From Lepeophtheirus salmonis (Eukaryota > Arthropoda > Copepoda > Siphonostomatoida > Caligidae), in the NCBI RefSeq assembly GCF_016086655.4, contig NC_052132.2, forward strand, positions 4,838,805-4,902,804: a stretch of DNA of 64,000 nucleotides, given 5' to 3'. Below the pieces are notes generated by a model. That model was not told the DNA's origin, made no database searches, and was given only the letters and a program-made list of their open reading frames with translations. Made by a program: the position numbers and the translations under genes. Positions 46,886 through 57,895 of the stretch are shown piece by piece (within the stretch, counting starts at the first letter, position 1; each line of letters opens with the position of its first letter).

Positions 46886-47097
46886 AGTGTTGTGTCGGTC
46901 CTTACATATGACGGAAGACTACAAATAAGTCCAGCATATCAGTCCTAAAATTTCGGTCCTGGATAGTGTCCCTCAACGTTTTTTATTCTTTTTTTTAATC
47001 AGCTCTTCTACCGACATTAAAAAGGCCCCATTGTCTTAAAGATAGGTTCTAAGAGTGTACTGGACTAGACCGAGTAAATAAGGGCCGACACAACCCT
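46886..47097. mobile_element. 212-bp MITE
   Basis: Terminal inverted repeats of about 19 bp: AGTGTTGTGTCGGTCCTTA on the left and, inverted, AGGGTTGTGTCGGCCCTTA on the right. The internal ~170 bp has no ORF. The right ~50 bp recurs at 34,053-34,102 inside a mariner relic. The superfamily is undetermined, since no clear target-site duplication could be fixed. Confidence 0.7.
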
Positions 47098-47380
47098 AAA
47101 ATATGATTAATTTTACGTAAACATTTAATAAGATGTCGTAAAATGCCACTGGATTTCCCCTAAATAAATGGTGTTGCTAGTTTCTTTTTGAAGGGCTCAA
47201 TCTCCCCTAATAGTTTTTGAAGTCCCCCACCCAAAAAAAAAAAATATATATATATATATATCGCTGTTCAAAAGTTTTAAACCTTATTATAAACGCAATA
47301 ATAAATTATCATTAAAAATCCAAGTTTAGATATAGTAAAAGCCTATAAGTATACTTATAGCAATAATTTTTATTAAGGAC

Positions 47381-48283
47381 TTATTCTATATATCTGCCAT
47401 CATTCAGTAGTTCGTCCAATGTAGCTTCGAAGGTATTTCGTAGAATAACCAAACTTTGATAGGACCGGACTTTCACTTTCGACTTTAGATACTCCGATAC
47501 AAAATAATATGAACTTGAAGGTGGCCTCATTGATTTGTCCCAAAATTGAATGTGCTGTTCCAAGCATTCTTGAGTTCGGCGTCCGGTGTGTATGGGATCC
47601 CCTTCTTGCTTGAAAACGAACTAGGGATTATTTTTAAACCATAAAGGCACCACAGGTTCTAAAATTCTTGTGATGTAACGTCCTGGTTCATACGAAGAAC
47701 TTTGGTCAAAATAACTAAGGGGAGTTTGTCTCCGGAACTCAAAAACTACAGCCCAGACCATAAGAGATCATTTATTGGCAAGAAAGAAATGGTTTTATCA
47801 TCCGATGACAAAATACTGTACCTTGAACAAATCCGATTGTTTAATCTATGGAATTTTCAATTCAAATCTCACTGTTTTACATCGCTAAAAACAGTTTTTG
47901 TCCTCGGTGTACTCATTTGTAACAATTTTGGAGAATTTTCGAAATTTATGTTTTGATCATACCGTAACATGTAGGGCAACATCTTCAAATCCTCACAGAC
48001 AATTTGAAGCGATGAATTGTCCGCTGAAGTTCTTACTTCATCGCCAATTTTAGACATCGATCTTTTCAGATTCCGATAAATCTTTAGTCGAAGTATCTGG
48101 ATGGTCTTCCGTCTTTGTGTAACCCGATCTTTGCCTATTATTGACGCTTGCCGTCTGAGGGAGCTTCTTAATTGTATATTTAATCGAACTTAAGCTCATT
48201 TTTCCGAATAAAAGTCGATAAATTTGAATTGGCGTTTTTCCGTTGTTAAGAAAAACTTCTACTTCATTCCGTATGTGGTGCAT
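47381..48283 (-). pseudogene. Tc1/mariner transposase relic, full length
   Basis: Minus strand from the ATG at 48,283. The N-terminal domain reads IRNEVEVFLNNGKTPIQIYR, then MSLSSIKYTIKKLPQT. Next is a region ICEDLKM-like (IVCEDLKMLPYMLR), then SSDDKTISFLP for the first catalytic region. WFKNNP is followed by KQEGDPIHTGRRTQECLEQH (second motif, Asp replaced by Glu). IQFWDKSMRPPSSS is where the SPDLNPLD segment has been lost, and YLKSKVKVRSYQSLVILRN leads to the end RYIE. Three frames are used and stops are frequent. It faces the separate fragment at 48,445 tail to head across a short gap. TIRs not found. Confidence 0.85.
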
Positions 48284-48444
48284 GACGACTGAGGCAGTGA
48301 AAATGTGTTTGACCCTATTTATACCTTTCTATGAGGATTGAATCTCTTTTCAATGTCAGCTAATCAGATTCATGATTCAGTGATTTGACGTTAAAATTAT
48401 TAGGATGTAAGGCGTGCACTGTATCATCCCCCTCCCCCGATGAG

Positions 48445-48693
48445 ACCCAGGCCTTCCTGAGAAACATCTTTCCGGACTTTATAGACCTCAACATGTGGCC
48501 ACCTTCCTCTCAAAATGTGAATCCCTTTTCAATACTCTATATAGGCACGTCTGATGGAAGGTTGTATGCTACTCCTCACATGAATGTCCAGTCTCTAGAG
48601 GATTCTATCAAGAAGGAGTTGACTAAGCTTGTGTCTTACTACATAGTCAAGGTCTGCAAGGGATTGAGGGAATTATCAGAGCTTATCGAATAA
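48445..48693 (+). pseudogene. Tc1/mariner transposase C-terminal fragment
   Basis: An open frame of 82 codons reads TQAFLRNIFPDFIDLNMWPP, then SSQNVNPFS where the family has SPDLNPLD (so the third catalytic Asp is lost). YATPHMNVQSLEDSIKKEL and YIVKVCKGLRELSELIE end at a stop. The frame is free of stops, but the residue changes show relaxed constraint. It is a different lineage from the neighbouring minus-strand relic. Confidence 0.78.
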
Positions 48694-49078
48694 AAAATAT
48701 ACCGAGCAATATTTTGAGGGGATTTTGTTAAATAAATGTCCTCACAAACCCTGTCGTTTATACTTTACTCTTGAAAAATTGACAAAAATATAATCAATAG
48801 CAATAGATAATACCAACCCTGTATATATGTTACACGCAATGTGAAAATCGGGCGTTTTGCAGAATGCCCGGGCAGTGTGTAAAATATCAATGGTCAATGG
48901 GGATTTTAACTTCATTTACATCGTCAGGTGAAATGATTGTGGGTTATTCGATTATTAAATAATTCATTGCGAAGCAATTTGATCATTAAGGATTGGATTA
49001 TAATACAATTTCATGGCAAGCAATTTGATACCCAAGTTTATTTTCATTGAAATTGATATTAATGCTATTTAGAGAAAT

Positions 49079-49693
49079 ATACCTCGGCCAACAGGTTGTA
49101 TAGGTGTATAGATGTTCCCTGTGGGAGATCAAAACCTATCGCCACCACTATTCTGAGTATCAAGAACCTCTTCAAATACGTTATAACATATTCATGCCGA
49201 CAGGTTACGCAAGTGAACCGCTTGTCCACAAGGGAGATCAAAACATTTCGCCACCTGAGTATCAAGGACCCCTTCTAATTTGCTATGATACACCCCGGTC
49301 ACTGATTATGCAACTATTAGAAGGGATTCTTGATGCTCAACCCACCATTTCGACCAGTGGTTCACTTGTACAACCAATGGTATTATAAACCTTATACCAT
49401 AGGATATTGAAAGGGTTCCTTGATGCTCAGGGAAGCGGTGGCGGTGGGTAATGATCAACTTCTTGAACCTGTGGTCATTTTGCACAACCAGTGGGTGGGG
49501 TGTATTATAGGATATTGAAAGGGATCCTTGATGCTCAGGTAATGGATGGCAGTAGGTAATGATCCACTTTTTGGACCAGCGGCTCATAGGATATAGCAAG
49601 GGGCTCTTGATACTCAGGATAGCAGTGATGATATGTTTTTAATCGCCATGTGGACAAGTGATTCACTTGCACAGGCCATTAGCCGAGATATAT
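49079..49693. mobile_element. foldback-like element built of direct and inverted ~105-bp repeats
   Basis: Ends are TATACCTCGGCCAAC and, inverted, TATATCTCGGCTAAT. Inside, a repeat of about 100-110 bp occurs twice in one orientation (49,085-49,290, landmarks GGGAGATCAAAACxT and CTGAGTATCAAG). It occurs about four times in the opposite orientation (49,310-49,675, landmarks TAGGATATTGAAAGGG and CTTGATGCTCAGG). Each half therefore could pair with the other. No ORF of significance. Confidence 0.75.
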
Positions 49694-49752
49694 TTTGAAA
49701 AATAAAATGGAGTCTCTTGTGACAACTTATTATCAATGGAAATGCAGTAGAT

Positions 49753-49770
49753 CAGGGATGTCTAACCTTT
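49753..49770 (+). repeat. hAT-type terminus (CAGGGATGTCTAACC)
   Basis: CAGGGATGTCTAACCTTT resembles hAT non-autonomous element ends. The matching end was not located. Listed because three such termini (31,033, 49,753, 57,680) occur in the window. Confidence 0.35.
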
Positions 49771-50388
49771 TTATATAATGGTCCGCATTGCCACTTACAA
49801 TGTATAATATTTTAATAGGCATCAAAACCTCTTAAATTAAATTTCTTGAAAATAAGAAATAAGACAAAACTATTCAATACAAATTTATTTCAATTTTAGA
49901 CCAAATATAAAAAAAGAACTAGTCTAATTTTTCAAGACCAAGCTGTTTAAAAATGCAAATCTGGAAACACTGTTAGAGTCTAAAAAATACGAGATAACGT
50001 CAAGTATTTTGCAATGTTGGTACGTATTATGAGCGTTCTACTGGTTTTGATAATATTATGACAATTTTGCTAAAAAATACTAGTTGAAGTGAGAATGAGG
50101 TGTTGACCACGCCTAAACATTAGGCGAGCCGCAAAGCAGGCTGCAATGCACAGGTTGGACTTCCCTCCACAAGATTATCAAATTGCTCGCAATAATTGAA
50201 CATAATCAAATCCTTAATGATCAAATTGAATACAATGAATTGTTTAAGAATCAAGTTACCCACAATTATTTCATCTGACAATGTAAATGAAGTTAAAATC
50301 ACCACTGACCACTCAATTAGAAATTTAAAAGATTGTCCGGGCATTTTGTAAAATGCCCGATTTTCCACATTACCCGTAACATATATAT

Positions 50389-50869
50389 AATAAACCAATT
50401 CAAATAAGTGTTTGTATGAGGTTGTTGATAATTTTTGGGGCAAATGATGAAGGTCAGCAACGCCCCTGGGCTAAATTATTATACGTACACTCTAAGCCTT
50501 TTTTTTAAGTTCATCAATATCCAACTCGTATTCATTTGAGATAATTATAATCATTCTTACAGCTTTGGCAGTATTCTATGTATACATTTAATTGTCTACA
50601 TAAATGGAAATGAATAAAAAGTTTCCATTTCTATTCATCAATTAAAATGATTGCCAAGGCCTCTGCTGTTATCATTTAAGAGTCACTTTATACAAATTTC
50701 TTACTCAGCAGGGAGCGAGTGAGAATAACAAAAAAAGTTTATTTCATTTGATTATTATAATTTAATTTTTTGATAGGATGGGTTCATTTAATTTGAGTAT
50801 TCAACCAATTTATATGATTGTTTGTAGTATTATTTCTATACTTCATTCATGGACTTATAGATACACCAG
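50389..50869. other. AT-rich, nothing recognised
   Basis: No gene seen. Confidence 0.5.
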
Positions 50870-51130
50870 CAAAAGTATCCGGCTTGCCTCCAGTAATTAG
50901 CTGCCGGATAAAAGACAAATTTTTCTTTAATAATATAGAAGATAGTTATAAGGAATCCTCAGTGTTACTCACATATAACTACACAAAATTTAACTTCATA
51001 TGACATGTGCCCTCCAGAGGAATGAAAAAATAATAATAAGAGTTTGAAAAAAAAAAAAATATGTTGAGACGAGTACTTTAGTCTTTAGAACGCTAACTAA
51101 TAAAAACAAAAAAAAATTCATTCTAACGTA
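50870..51130 (+). repeat. dispersed repeat family D2, copy B
   Basis: Ordered blocks shared with 23,030-23,380: AAAAGACAAATTTTTCT, AATATAGAAGATA, ACTCACATATAACTA and GTACTTTAGTCTTTAG. Confidence 0.5.
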
Positions 51131-51199
51131 CCAGAGTTTTATTATATTCAAATCTTAACATATGTGCACATCAAGGTTGAATTGTGATATACAAGATGG

Positions 51200-51239
51200 C
51201 CCATAAGTCTTAGGACAACTTCAACAGCCAAGAAAGTAC
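51200..51239 (-). repeat. mariner-type terminal repeat, copy 2
   Basis: Inverse of 37,849-37,888 with one mismatch in 40 bp. No transposase of that lineage lies beside it, so it is a solo terminus or the end of a non-autonomous derivative. Confidence 0.7.
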
Positions 51240-51970
51240 AGAAATATATACTTCTCGAAACATTGTTTTACACCTTTGCAATCACCATGAAGTTATTTTT
51301 AGCCAATAAAATAGCAAAGTATGAATCTTTAAAAAAATGGACAATAGGAAAAAAAGAAAAGTTATTTATTTACAAAAAAGTGAAATTATTTTTTAAAAAG
51401 TAAAAAAATGAAAGAATGGCCCGTACATTTTTTTTTAAAGACCCCATTACGCTAAAATTTACCTTAGGTACAATACAAACTATATTTATTTTAGACAAGT
51501 CCCTCTAATGAGAAAATAAACTCTACATATATGGAATAAAGATTACATTTTTCCATTCCCCATTTGAGTCAAACTTTTTTATGAGTAGAATAATAAATTA
51601 GAGTAAAATATGGGCTGAATATATTATTTTGTTTAACATTTCTGAAATATCAGTTTACAAATTTCAGCCAAGGATCGACACCTTTATATTTTTTCTATTA
51701 CAAATTTTAATCTTTACAGTTATCATTTTTTTTAACAAAAATAAGGAGAAAATAATAGACTTTCATCTACCATTAATAAAGCAAAGTTTGTCTTTCCGTT
51801 CGTCAGAATATCCGAATGTATGTATATATGACAAGAAGTTACTGGGTGCACTGTATATAGTGCTCCATGATGTATATCATAAAAATATATCTATTTAAGT
51901 AATAATATAATCGTATTAATGAAATATTGCGTGAAATAAAGCGTATTCTTGAGCCTCATACGACGAGATC
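51240..51970. other. AT-rich; module shared with 2.6 and 23.5 kb
   Basis: At 51,838-51,882 the sequence TACTGGGTGCACTGTATATA then GTGCTCCATGATGTATATCA matches the modules at 2612-2650 and, inverted, 23,466-23,507. The last part also matches 30,820-30,843. No gene seen. Confidence 0.55.
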
Positions 51971-52156
51971 ATGAACCTGATGCTCGCCATCATTTCGGTT
52001 CATTTGAAAAGGAAGAGAGGTAGAGCCATTAACAAGGCCCTGAAAGATTTCAATGTGTCCAAGTCATTGGTCCACTACACGTGTTACAAGGAGACTGGGA
52101 GTGTCGATTACCACCCCGGGAGGTGTTTCCTTAAGTCCAGAGGAAGAGCAGATTGA
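51971..52156 (+). pseudogene. Tc1/mariner transposase N-terminal fragment
   Basis: A 61-codon frame reads KRKRGRAINKALKDFNVSKS, LVHYTCYKETGSVDYHPGR. This is the helix-turn-helix plus the RYxETGSVxDRPxxGRP linker of Tc1/mariner transposases. One frame over it continues VSLSPEEEQID and then stops. Everything downstream is absent. Confidence 0.65.
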
Positions 52157-52669
52157 TGAATAATGAATAATATTTATTACTGTACAACAAACCTTCAGTG
52201 TCACTATTCATGATTCACCCATAGTGATTACTTTTTACTTTTATGTTATATCTTTAATAATATTGTTGAGAGTTTAACGGTATTTTTTGGAAATTAAAAA
52301 CCCTCTTCCCAAAAACTCTTCCATTCTCATATTTTTCCCATCTATAATAATGTACAAGGTCTAAGTAAATTAGAGTGAGTATAGTATATATATTTATAAG
52401 AGATTATATGCATACATATTATGTATGTTTCTATGCATATCTATAAATAACAGGCCTTTCTCGAAAGAAATGTTGATAAGGCTTCCACAAGATTTTGCTT
52501 TCGAATCCCTAGACACACAAAAACATATGTATTTAAGTAAAAGGATATTTAAAATGAGGTAATCTGGGGAAGTGAATAATAATACCTAGATTTGTAAATC
52601 GGTAGCCTTTTCAATTTGTAAAAAAAGAAGCCGAAAATTAACATCATACCCCTGAAAATTTTAAAAATG
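52157..52669. other. AT-rich, nothing recognised
   Basis: No gene seen. Confidence 0.5.
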
Positions 52670-55110
52670 TTTGTGAGGATAGCCGCTAGGCTGTCATGAA
52701 TTTTTACTCGATTAGCTGAAATAACTATGAGGGGAAGGAAATAAACGGAAGTCCCACTCCGTATCAAGTAAAGACGAGAATTACTCCATGGTCAATCATC
52801 AATTCGAATCTAAGTCCAACAGAGGTTTTACCCCAGAGATGTATCCCAACCTAACAAAATCCTCATCGCTACTCTCTGACATTCACGAAGACACCACACC
52901 AACACACTCGTGGTTAAATTTTTCATTTTGATGGAGTACACTGTATAACGTCATATTTTCTCATTTTATCTCGATACTTGTAACAGTGTAAGCAGACAAT
53001 TGAATTTCAATAATCACAATCTTTTAATTATAAGGATTATGAAAATCATGAAAGTAGATGAAAGGTCTCAATATGTGGATGAGGTTGTAAGATTATATCT
53101 TATGAAGTATCCGGAATGAGTGGAGGTCTAGAAACTCTGACTTGATCGGTGGACTGAGGGATGATACCGGAGGAGATTACATCTCATTACGTAAAGCCAA
53201 TCCCAAAAAAATATCAATCAGTGTTAATTACAGTCATTCATGGGCACACGCACTCCTGTTTCGAATTTATATCAATGATTGCTTGATTAATAGGGTCACC
53301 TTGACAATTTCAGGAATGTTTGAAATGAGAATAGTTTAGCTGTCATGTTGTTTTATTAGATTATTTGTGAGAAAATATTCTCTGAAACTTCTACAATTTT
53401 TGTATCTTCAATTCAAAAAGGACATGTACTTATAACCTTGCAACAAATCTTCGTCATTCATGCGAAAATAGTTGTCATCTTTATTGAGGTGTTATGAGAC
53501 CAACTTCAAATATTTTTACAGATATTTTTTTATTTGTTAAAGGATATATTTTTGGGTTTCTACAGCTTAGATGTCCATGATGTTTCATTATACAAGTGGC
53601 AAGTACCTATGAGATGATGGAAATCAACACAAGGCACAGTGCATACCTCCGTATCCAGCAAGGACATACTAGTAGACTTGAATTACATCGTTTTAGATCC
53701 TCAATTTTACTTTGAATTCTTCAAGGTATTTCATATATAACTCCACAACAAATCCTCAAAGTTACTTTTCGTCTTGACCGTAGTTACTTTATACTTATTC
53801 TTCTCTCATCAAGAATAAAATTAAAACAATAGCTTTGCTAAATAAAAAAATCCCCTTCAGATTACAATTACAAAATGAGCAGGATCTTCAAACTTCATAT
53901 TTTTTTACACTATAGTCTAGACTGGGTTTTTTTTTCTGTACATAGTACTTTTCTGCAGGGCACAATCAAAATACAGATCCTTTTTTTTAAAGGAACTTCC
54001 CTTATATCGGTCCTTAATTCTAGTTTAAGTCCAACGAGGATTTCCAGGCCTATTTTTTTAATAATTATCTGCATCATATAAAACAAATGAGATATTAATC
54101 TTATTTACCATATATATTGGAAAAAAGGGCCTTGTTAATTTTTGGTTTCTTATTTTTAACAGACTGGTAGTAATATTTTTTATGACTATACATAGAGCTA
54201 TATAAAATATGCCCTACCGATATGTGAAAATAAAAAAAAACTGAAAAGGACGCAGTAACACTGACAATTTAAAAAATGTTTTAGAGGAGATCAGCTTACC
54301 TGTCACGAAGTTTCAATTTATTATTAGCTATGAGAGGAAGGAAAGAAACACAAATCTCACTCCGTATCTAGCCATGATATATACAGGAATTTCTCAGATG
54401 TTGATACTCAATTCTACTCTGAGGCTAACAGAACTTTAGCTAGATTCACTGATGGGTTGTTAAAAAAAGGTTTGGGTCTCTCTTCGTTTTGTGGTGTACG
54501 GTTTTTTTTATTTTTTATGTGTATTAAATACAATCTTCAACTTTTATCTACTAAAATGAAGAGGGGGAAGAGATTAGAAAAAATGAAAAATACTTTATAA
54601 GAAGAATTGAAGGTTTTTTTTCCTGCTTTTTTTGATATTGTTCTGGTAATATGGGAAGAGTAATTCGAACTTATTCTATTAAAAAACTTGTCATTATAGG
54701 GTTACATTTAAATAAGTAAAAACGCCTTGGAATCCAAAATTCAAAAGTCATTCTATTCCACTTGAAAGAATTGAGAATCATCAGATTCTCCTCTCAATAA
54801 GAATATTACCTACTATTGACGTAGTTGGAACAATACACGTACAAATGGGTAATGGAAAAACCATGCTCAACAAAAAGAAGAGAGTCGCAAACTTATCTTT
54901 TGTACCTATCCGTGAATCGAGCTTTAATCAAATAGACATCAAGGTTGATAAACAGGGATATAGGCAAGAATTACTCTGACATCGATCCTCAAATCTACTC
55001 TGAGTCCAATAAAGGACTTACACTAATTACTCTACAATAAATGCTCAGAGTTACTCTTGACTATTGATTACTTTACATTTATATGTTCTCTCTTCAAGAA
55101 TAGAAAAATA
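52670..55110 (-). repeat. cluster of four inverted copies of dispersed family D1
   Basis: On the minus strand the D1 core (GAGGATTTGTTGTGGAGTTA, then GGACTCAGAGTAGA and TTGAGGATC blocks) appears around 52,670-52,860, 53,640-53,830, 54,290-54,480 and 54,955-55,110. Copies are diverged and truncated to different extents. The spacing of 650-970 bp suggests local duplication rather than four independent insertions. No coding region in the cluster is convincing. Confidence 0.6.
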
Positions 55111-56678
55111 GGATAACAGTTTTGGAAAGTAAAGTAAAAAAACAAAAAACAATGTTCAGTTACCCAACAAAACTTGCAACCTAACAAAAGGCCTACAATT
55201 TACTTCCCTATTTATACCTCTTTTGTTCCTTTCGTTAAAAGGAACAGTTGAAAGTTGATAATGTACACAAATCCCAAATAAAAGTAAAATATTTAGAGCA
55301 ACAGTCTTATTCCATTCTTTTTATATATTTATTGTGTGAACTTCCTTCTTAGTTTTTCACCAATTCAAAAAGATCAACTTGGGAATTGATTGTGCTATGT
55401 TATTATATATAATATGTTGATTATAAGATACATTTGTGATATGTCAATATAAAAGTAATCTTGAATACTAACAAAGAAAAGGAGAAAATCTTAATTTGTC
55501 TTTTTTGTTACAGTAGTTCAATAGAAAAACATTCAATCTATAATTTGAAAGAAGATAACTTAAAAAAATTTGCATCTCTTAGAATTTGTGTTCCATTTTA
55601 TATTTTTTTAAATTCTAAACTTATCTTGAATGGATCACTTTATTGTTTCAATCCTGGTATCTCATTCCTAAGGAAGGAGTCCATTCTACTCCCTTATGAA
55701 GTTTGGTAGTATTTCTCGGATGAATTCTCCTCCATGTTGTCCCTCATGGAATTTGGAATCCGAATTCGAACATGTCTTTAGATAAATAATCAAATTATTG
55801 CATTGAAATCGTATACAATATGATGATAATGTTGCTTATTTGCCAGTATACCCCCATACAAAATGGTATCACTTAAAAAATGGATCCTTGGAGTTGCATA
55901 TTTTTAGATAAACCTTTTTTTTAATTATACGTTGAATATATATTTACAATATAAGCTATGATATTCTTCACCACTATGTATTATGACAAGGGATAATTGT
56001 TGAAAAAAGAGTCTCGTTTTTCATCATTTTTCAGCTTCAAAGTATAAATATATTGAGTTCAGAACAAGATACAGAATCAATAAAAACACTATATAATCAT
56101 AAAAAATACCTTTACATTAGTTTTATTGATCTTACTTTTAATTTCGTGATTTTTTAAGGGTAAAAAATGACTCTGAACGATAATAGTCCAGAATAACTAT
56201 AATCTCAGATATTTCAGAATTCAGATGACTGAGATCAATTATGGATTCGGCGCTCATAGATAAATTGGATTATTGTCTTCAATTCATTTGTTTAAAATAC
56301 CCCCCCTAATTGTTCCTCTGTGTTATCGATCTTTATGGCAGTCCCGAAAAAATCGACCGAACCAAGTACCGATATTTATTAGGGAATTATCTTCTTTATT
56401 ATTAAAGCAAACTTTTTCTGTTTGTCAACACTTAATAACACTTAATGTGTAGTGTAGGATTCTACCCCTTGTAATAACTGCATTAATGATATTATATTCA
56501 GGGAGTGCTAGTATTTTGCTGCACAGCGGCGCGACACCTGATCCTTTTGTTAAGTAACTCATTTCTATTGATGTAAATGGTGAGTATTTTTCTAGCTGAC
56601 CCTTTTTTTGGAATTGGTAATATGAAGAATGAATTTTTTTTTCCTTAGGAGTTGAGATTATTATTTAATTCCTGATTA
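55111..56678. other. AT-rich; one unrecognised open frame
   Basis: An 82-codon frame (55,461-55,709, +) is Lys/Leu/Phe-rich and unrecognised; it may be chance. No other feature. Confidence 0.4.
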
Positions 56679-56998
56679 GTGAACTTCCTTTCCTAAATAG
56701 ATTCAATTATATTCAAAAACGGATTGAACATTCGTTTGTGCTCATTGAAGACCTTGAATTGTAACCTTGAGGATTTGTTGTGGAGTTATAATTGTAAGTT
56801 TTAAGTTGGACTCAGAGTAGGATTGGGGATCGATATTGGAGTAATTTTGAGCAATTTTCTTGTTTCTTTCCTTATCCCCCTCCCCCTGTTTCATAGGTGA
56901 TTGTAGTTAGTATAATTAAACTAAGTTGCTCACCTCCAAAACATTATTCAAAGAGTCATGGTTACAATGTTGATCTTTGGTTTCTTTTTATTTTTAAC
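56679..56998 (+). repeat. dispersed repeat family D1, copy 3
   Basis: Carries GTGAACTTCCTTTCCTAAAT, AACCTTGAGGATTTGTTGTG, TTGGACTCAGAGTAGGATTG, CCCCCTCCCCCTG and AACTAAGTTGCTCACCTCCA in the order seen in the copies at 18.4 and 41.9 kb. Confidence 0.78.
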
Positions 56999-57679
56999 AT
57001 GCCCATTATATACACAATTTTCATCACTAGTAATATTTGTAAACAACGTTCATACACTATTTAGTCTTATCTTTTCTTAATTTGCTGGCAAAAACAAAAC
57101 AGAAATACCAATTAAAATACATAGTAACAATATTATCTCCTATGTGCATTCAAGTCCATAAATTAAGATATAAATCTCATAACTAGAAAGAAAACGAATG
57201 TATCTCAATAAGAAACTACATAATAAATATATAGACTTAGACTGACTCTAATCTAATTAGTTTATAAACGTTTACCAAAGGGGATTACTTAGTTTTTAGC
57301 ATTAGGCTAAAATATTAGCCCATGCATTTTGTATACGTAATCATGAGTAATATAGAGAAGCTTTTTATATAAATTTTGTCACTCTAACTATGCCAGGGAT
57401 TTAAATTAAGACAAGCAAATAGTTTAAAAAAATATATTGTATGAGTCTACGTATAGAAAAACTCTGAATGATGGCAATGGTTGAGAAAGGCAGAAGCTCT
57501 CAGTCAGTTCATTGTCTGGCAACACAAATAATGAAAACCTACAAAGAATCAAAACACACTACTTTAGTGTCTCAATAAAAAATGGTCTTATCTCTCACGT
57601 CGTTACTTTTATTATATCTCCCAACATTTTCTTGAAAAAAAAGACAAAAAATGCTAAAAATCAGTTAGTAGTTATTAGT
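56999..57679. other. AT-rich, nothing recognised
   Basis: No gene seen. Confidence 0.5.
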
Positions 57680-57895
57680 CAGCGTTTCTCAAACTTTTTT
57701 TTTTTTGTCAGGGCACCTCTCAAAAGTGTGTAAAATAAGAGCTCAGAGCAGGTGGATTCTTGTGGGGCTTTTGATTTTAGAAAACGATCCATGAGTATTC
57801 TTTTTGAAATCAACTGTATTTTCATGGTTAAATGATTAAATAATATAATGTCAATGGAAGTCACGCCCACCCATGTTGGCTATTTCCTTGAAACG
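57680..57895. mobile_element. hAT-type MITE, ~215 bp
   Basis: The left end CAGCGTTTCTCAAACTTTTT then GTCAGGGCACC is the classic start of many hAT non-autonomous elements. The right end CCTTGAAACGCT is its approximate inverse. No ORF. A clean 8-bp target duplication is not visible. Confidence 0.55.

Larger units (their letters stand above)
48822..50388. mobile_element. element with ~215-bp terminal inverted repeats
   Basis: The left arm (48,822-49,037) and right arm (50,170-50,388) are inverted copies at roughly 80% identity by eye. Shared blocks include TTTTAACTTCATTTACAT, TTGTGGGT and GATCATTAAGGATT. Each arm starts with TATATATGTTAC and soon carries a hairpin (48,849-48,870 and the perfect CGGGCATTTTGTAAAATGCCCG at 50,338-50,359). 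No transposase is encoded. A separate repeat-rich element (49,079-49,693) and a hAT-type terminus (49,753) sit inside. A short match to the arm also occurs near 452. Confidence 0.75.

Noticed and set aside
49065..49599. Several 60-97 codon open frames at 49.1-49.6 kb, possible repeat protein
   Set aside because: They arise from the oppositely oriented ~105-bp DNA repeats; frames differ between units and no start context or conserved protein repeat persists.
48835..50395. CRISPR-like array (regular repeats with hairpins)
   Set aside because: Repeats are long, diverged and in both orientations with no uniform spacers, and the genome context is eukaryotic.
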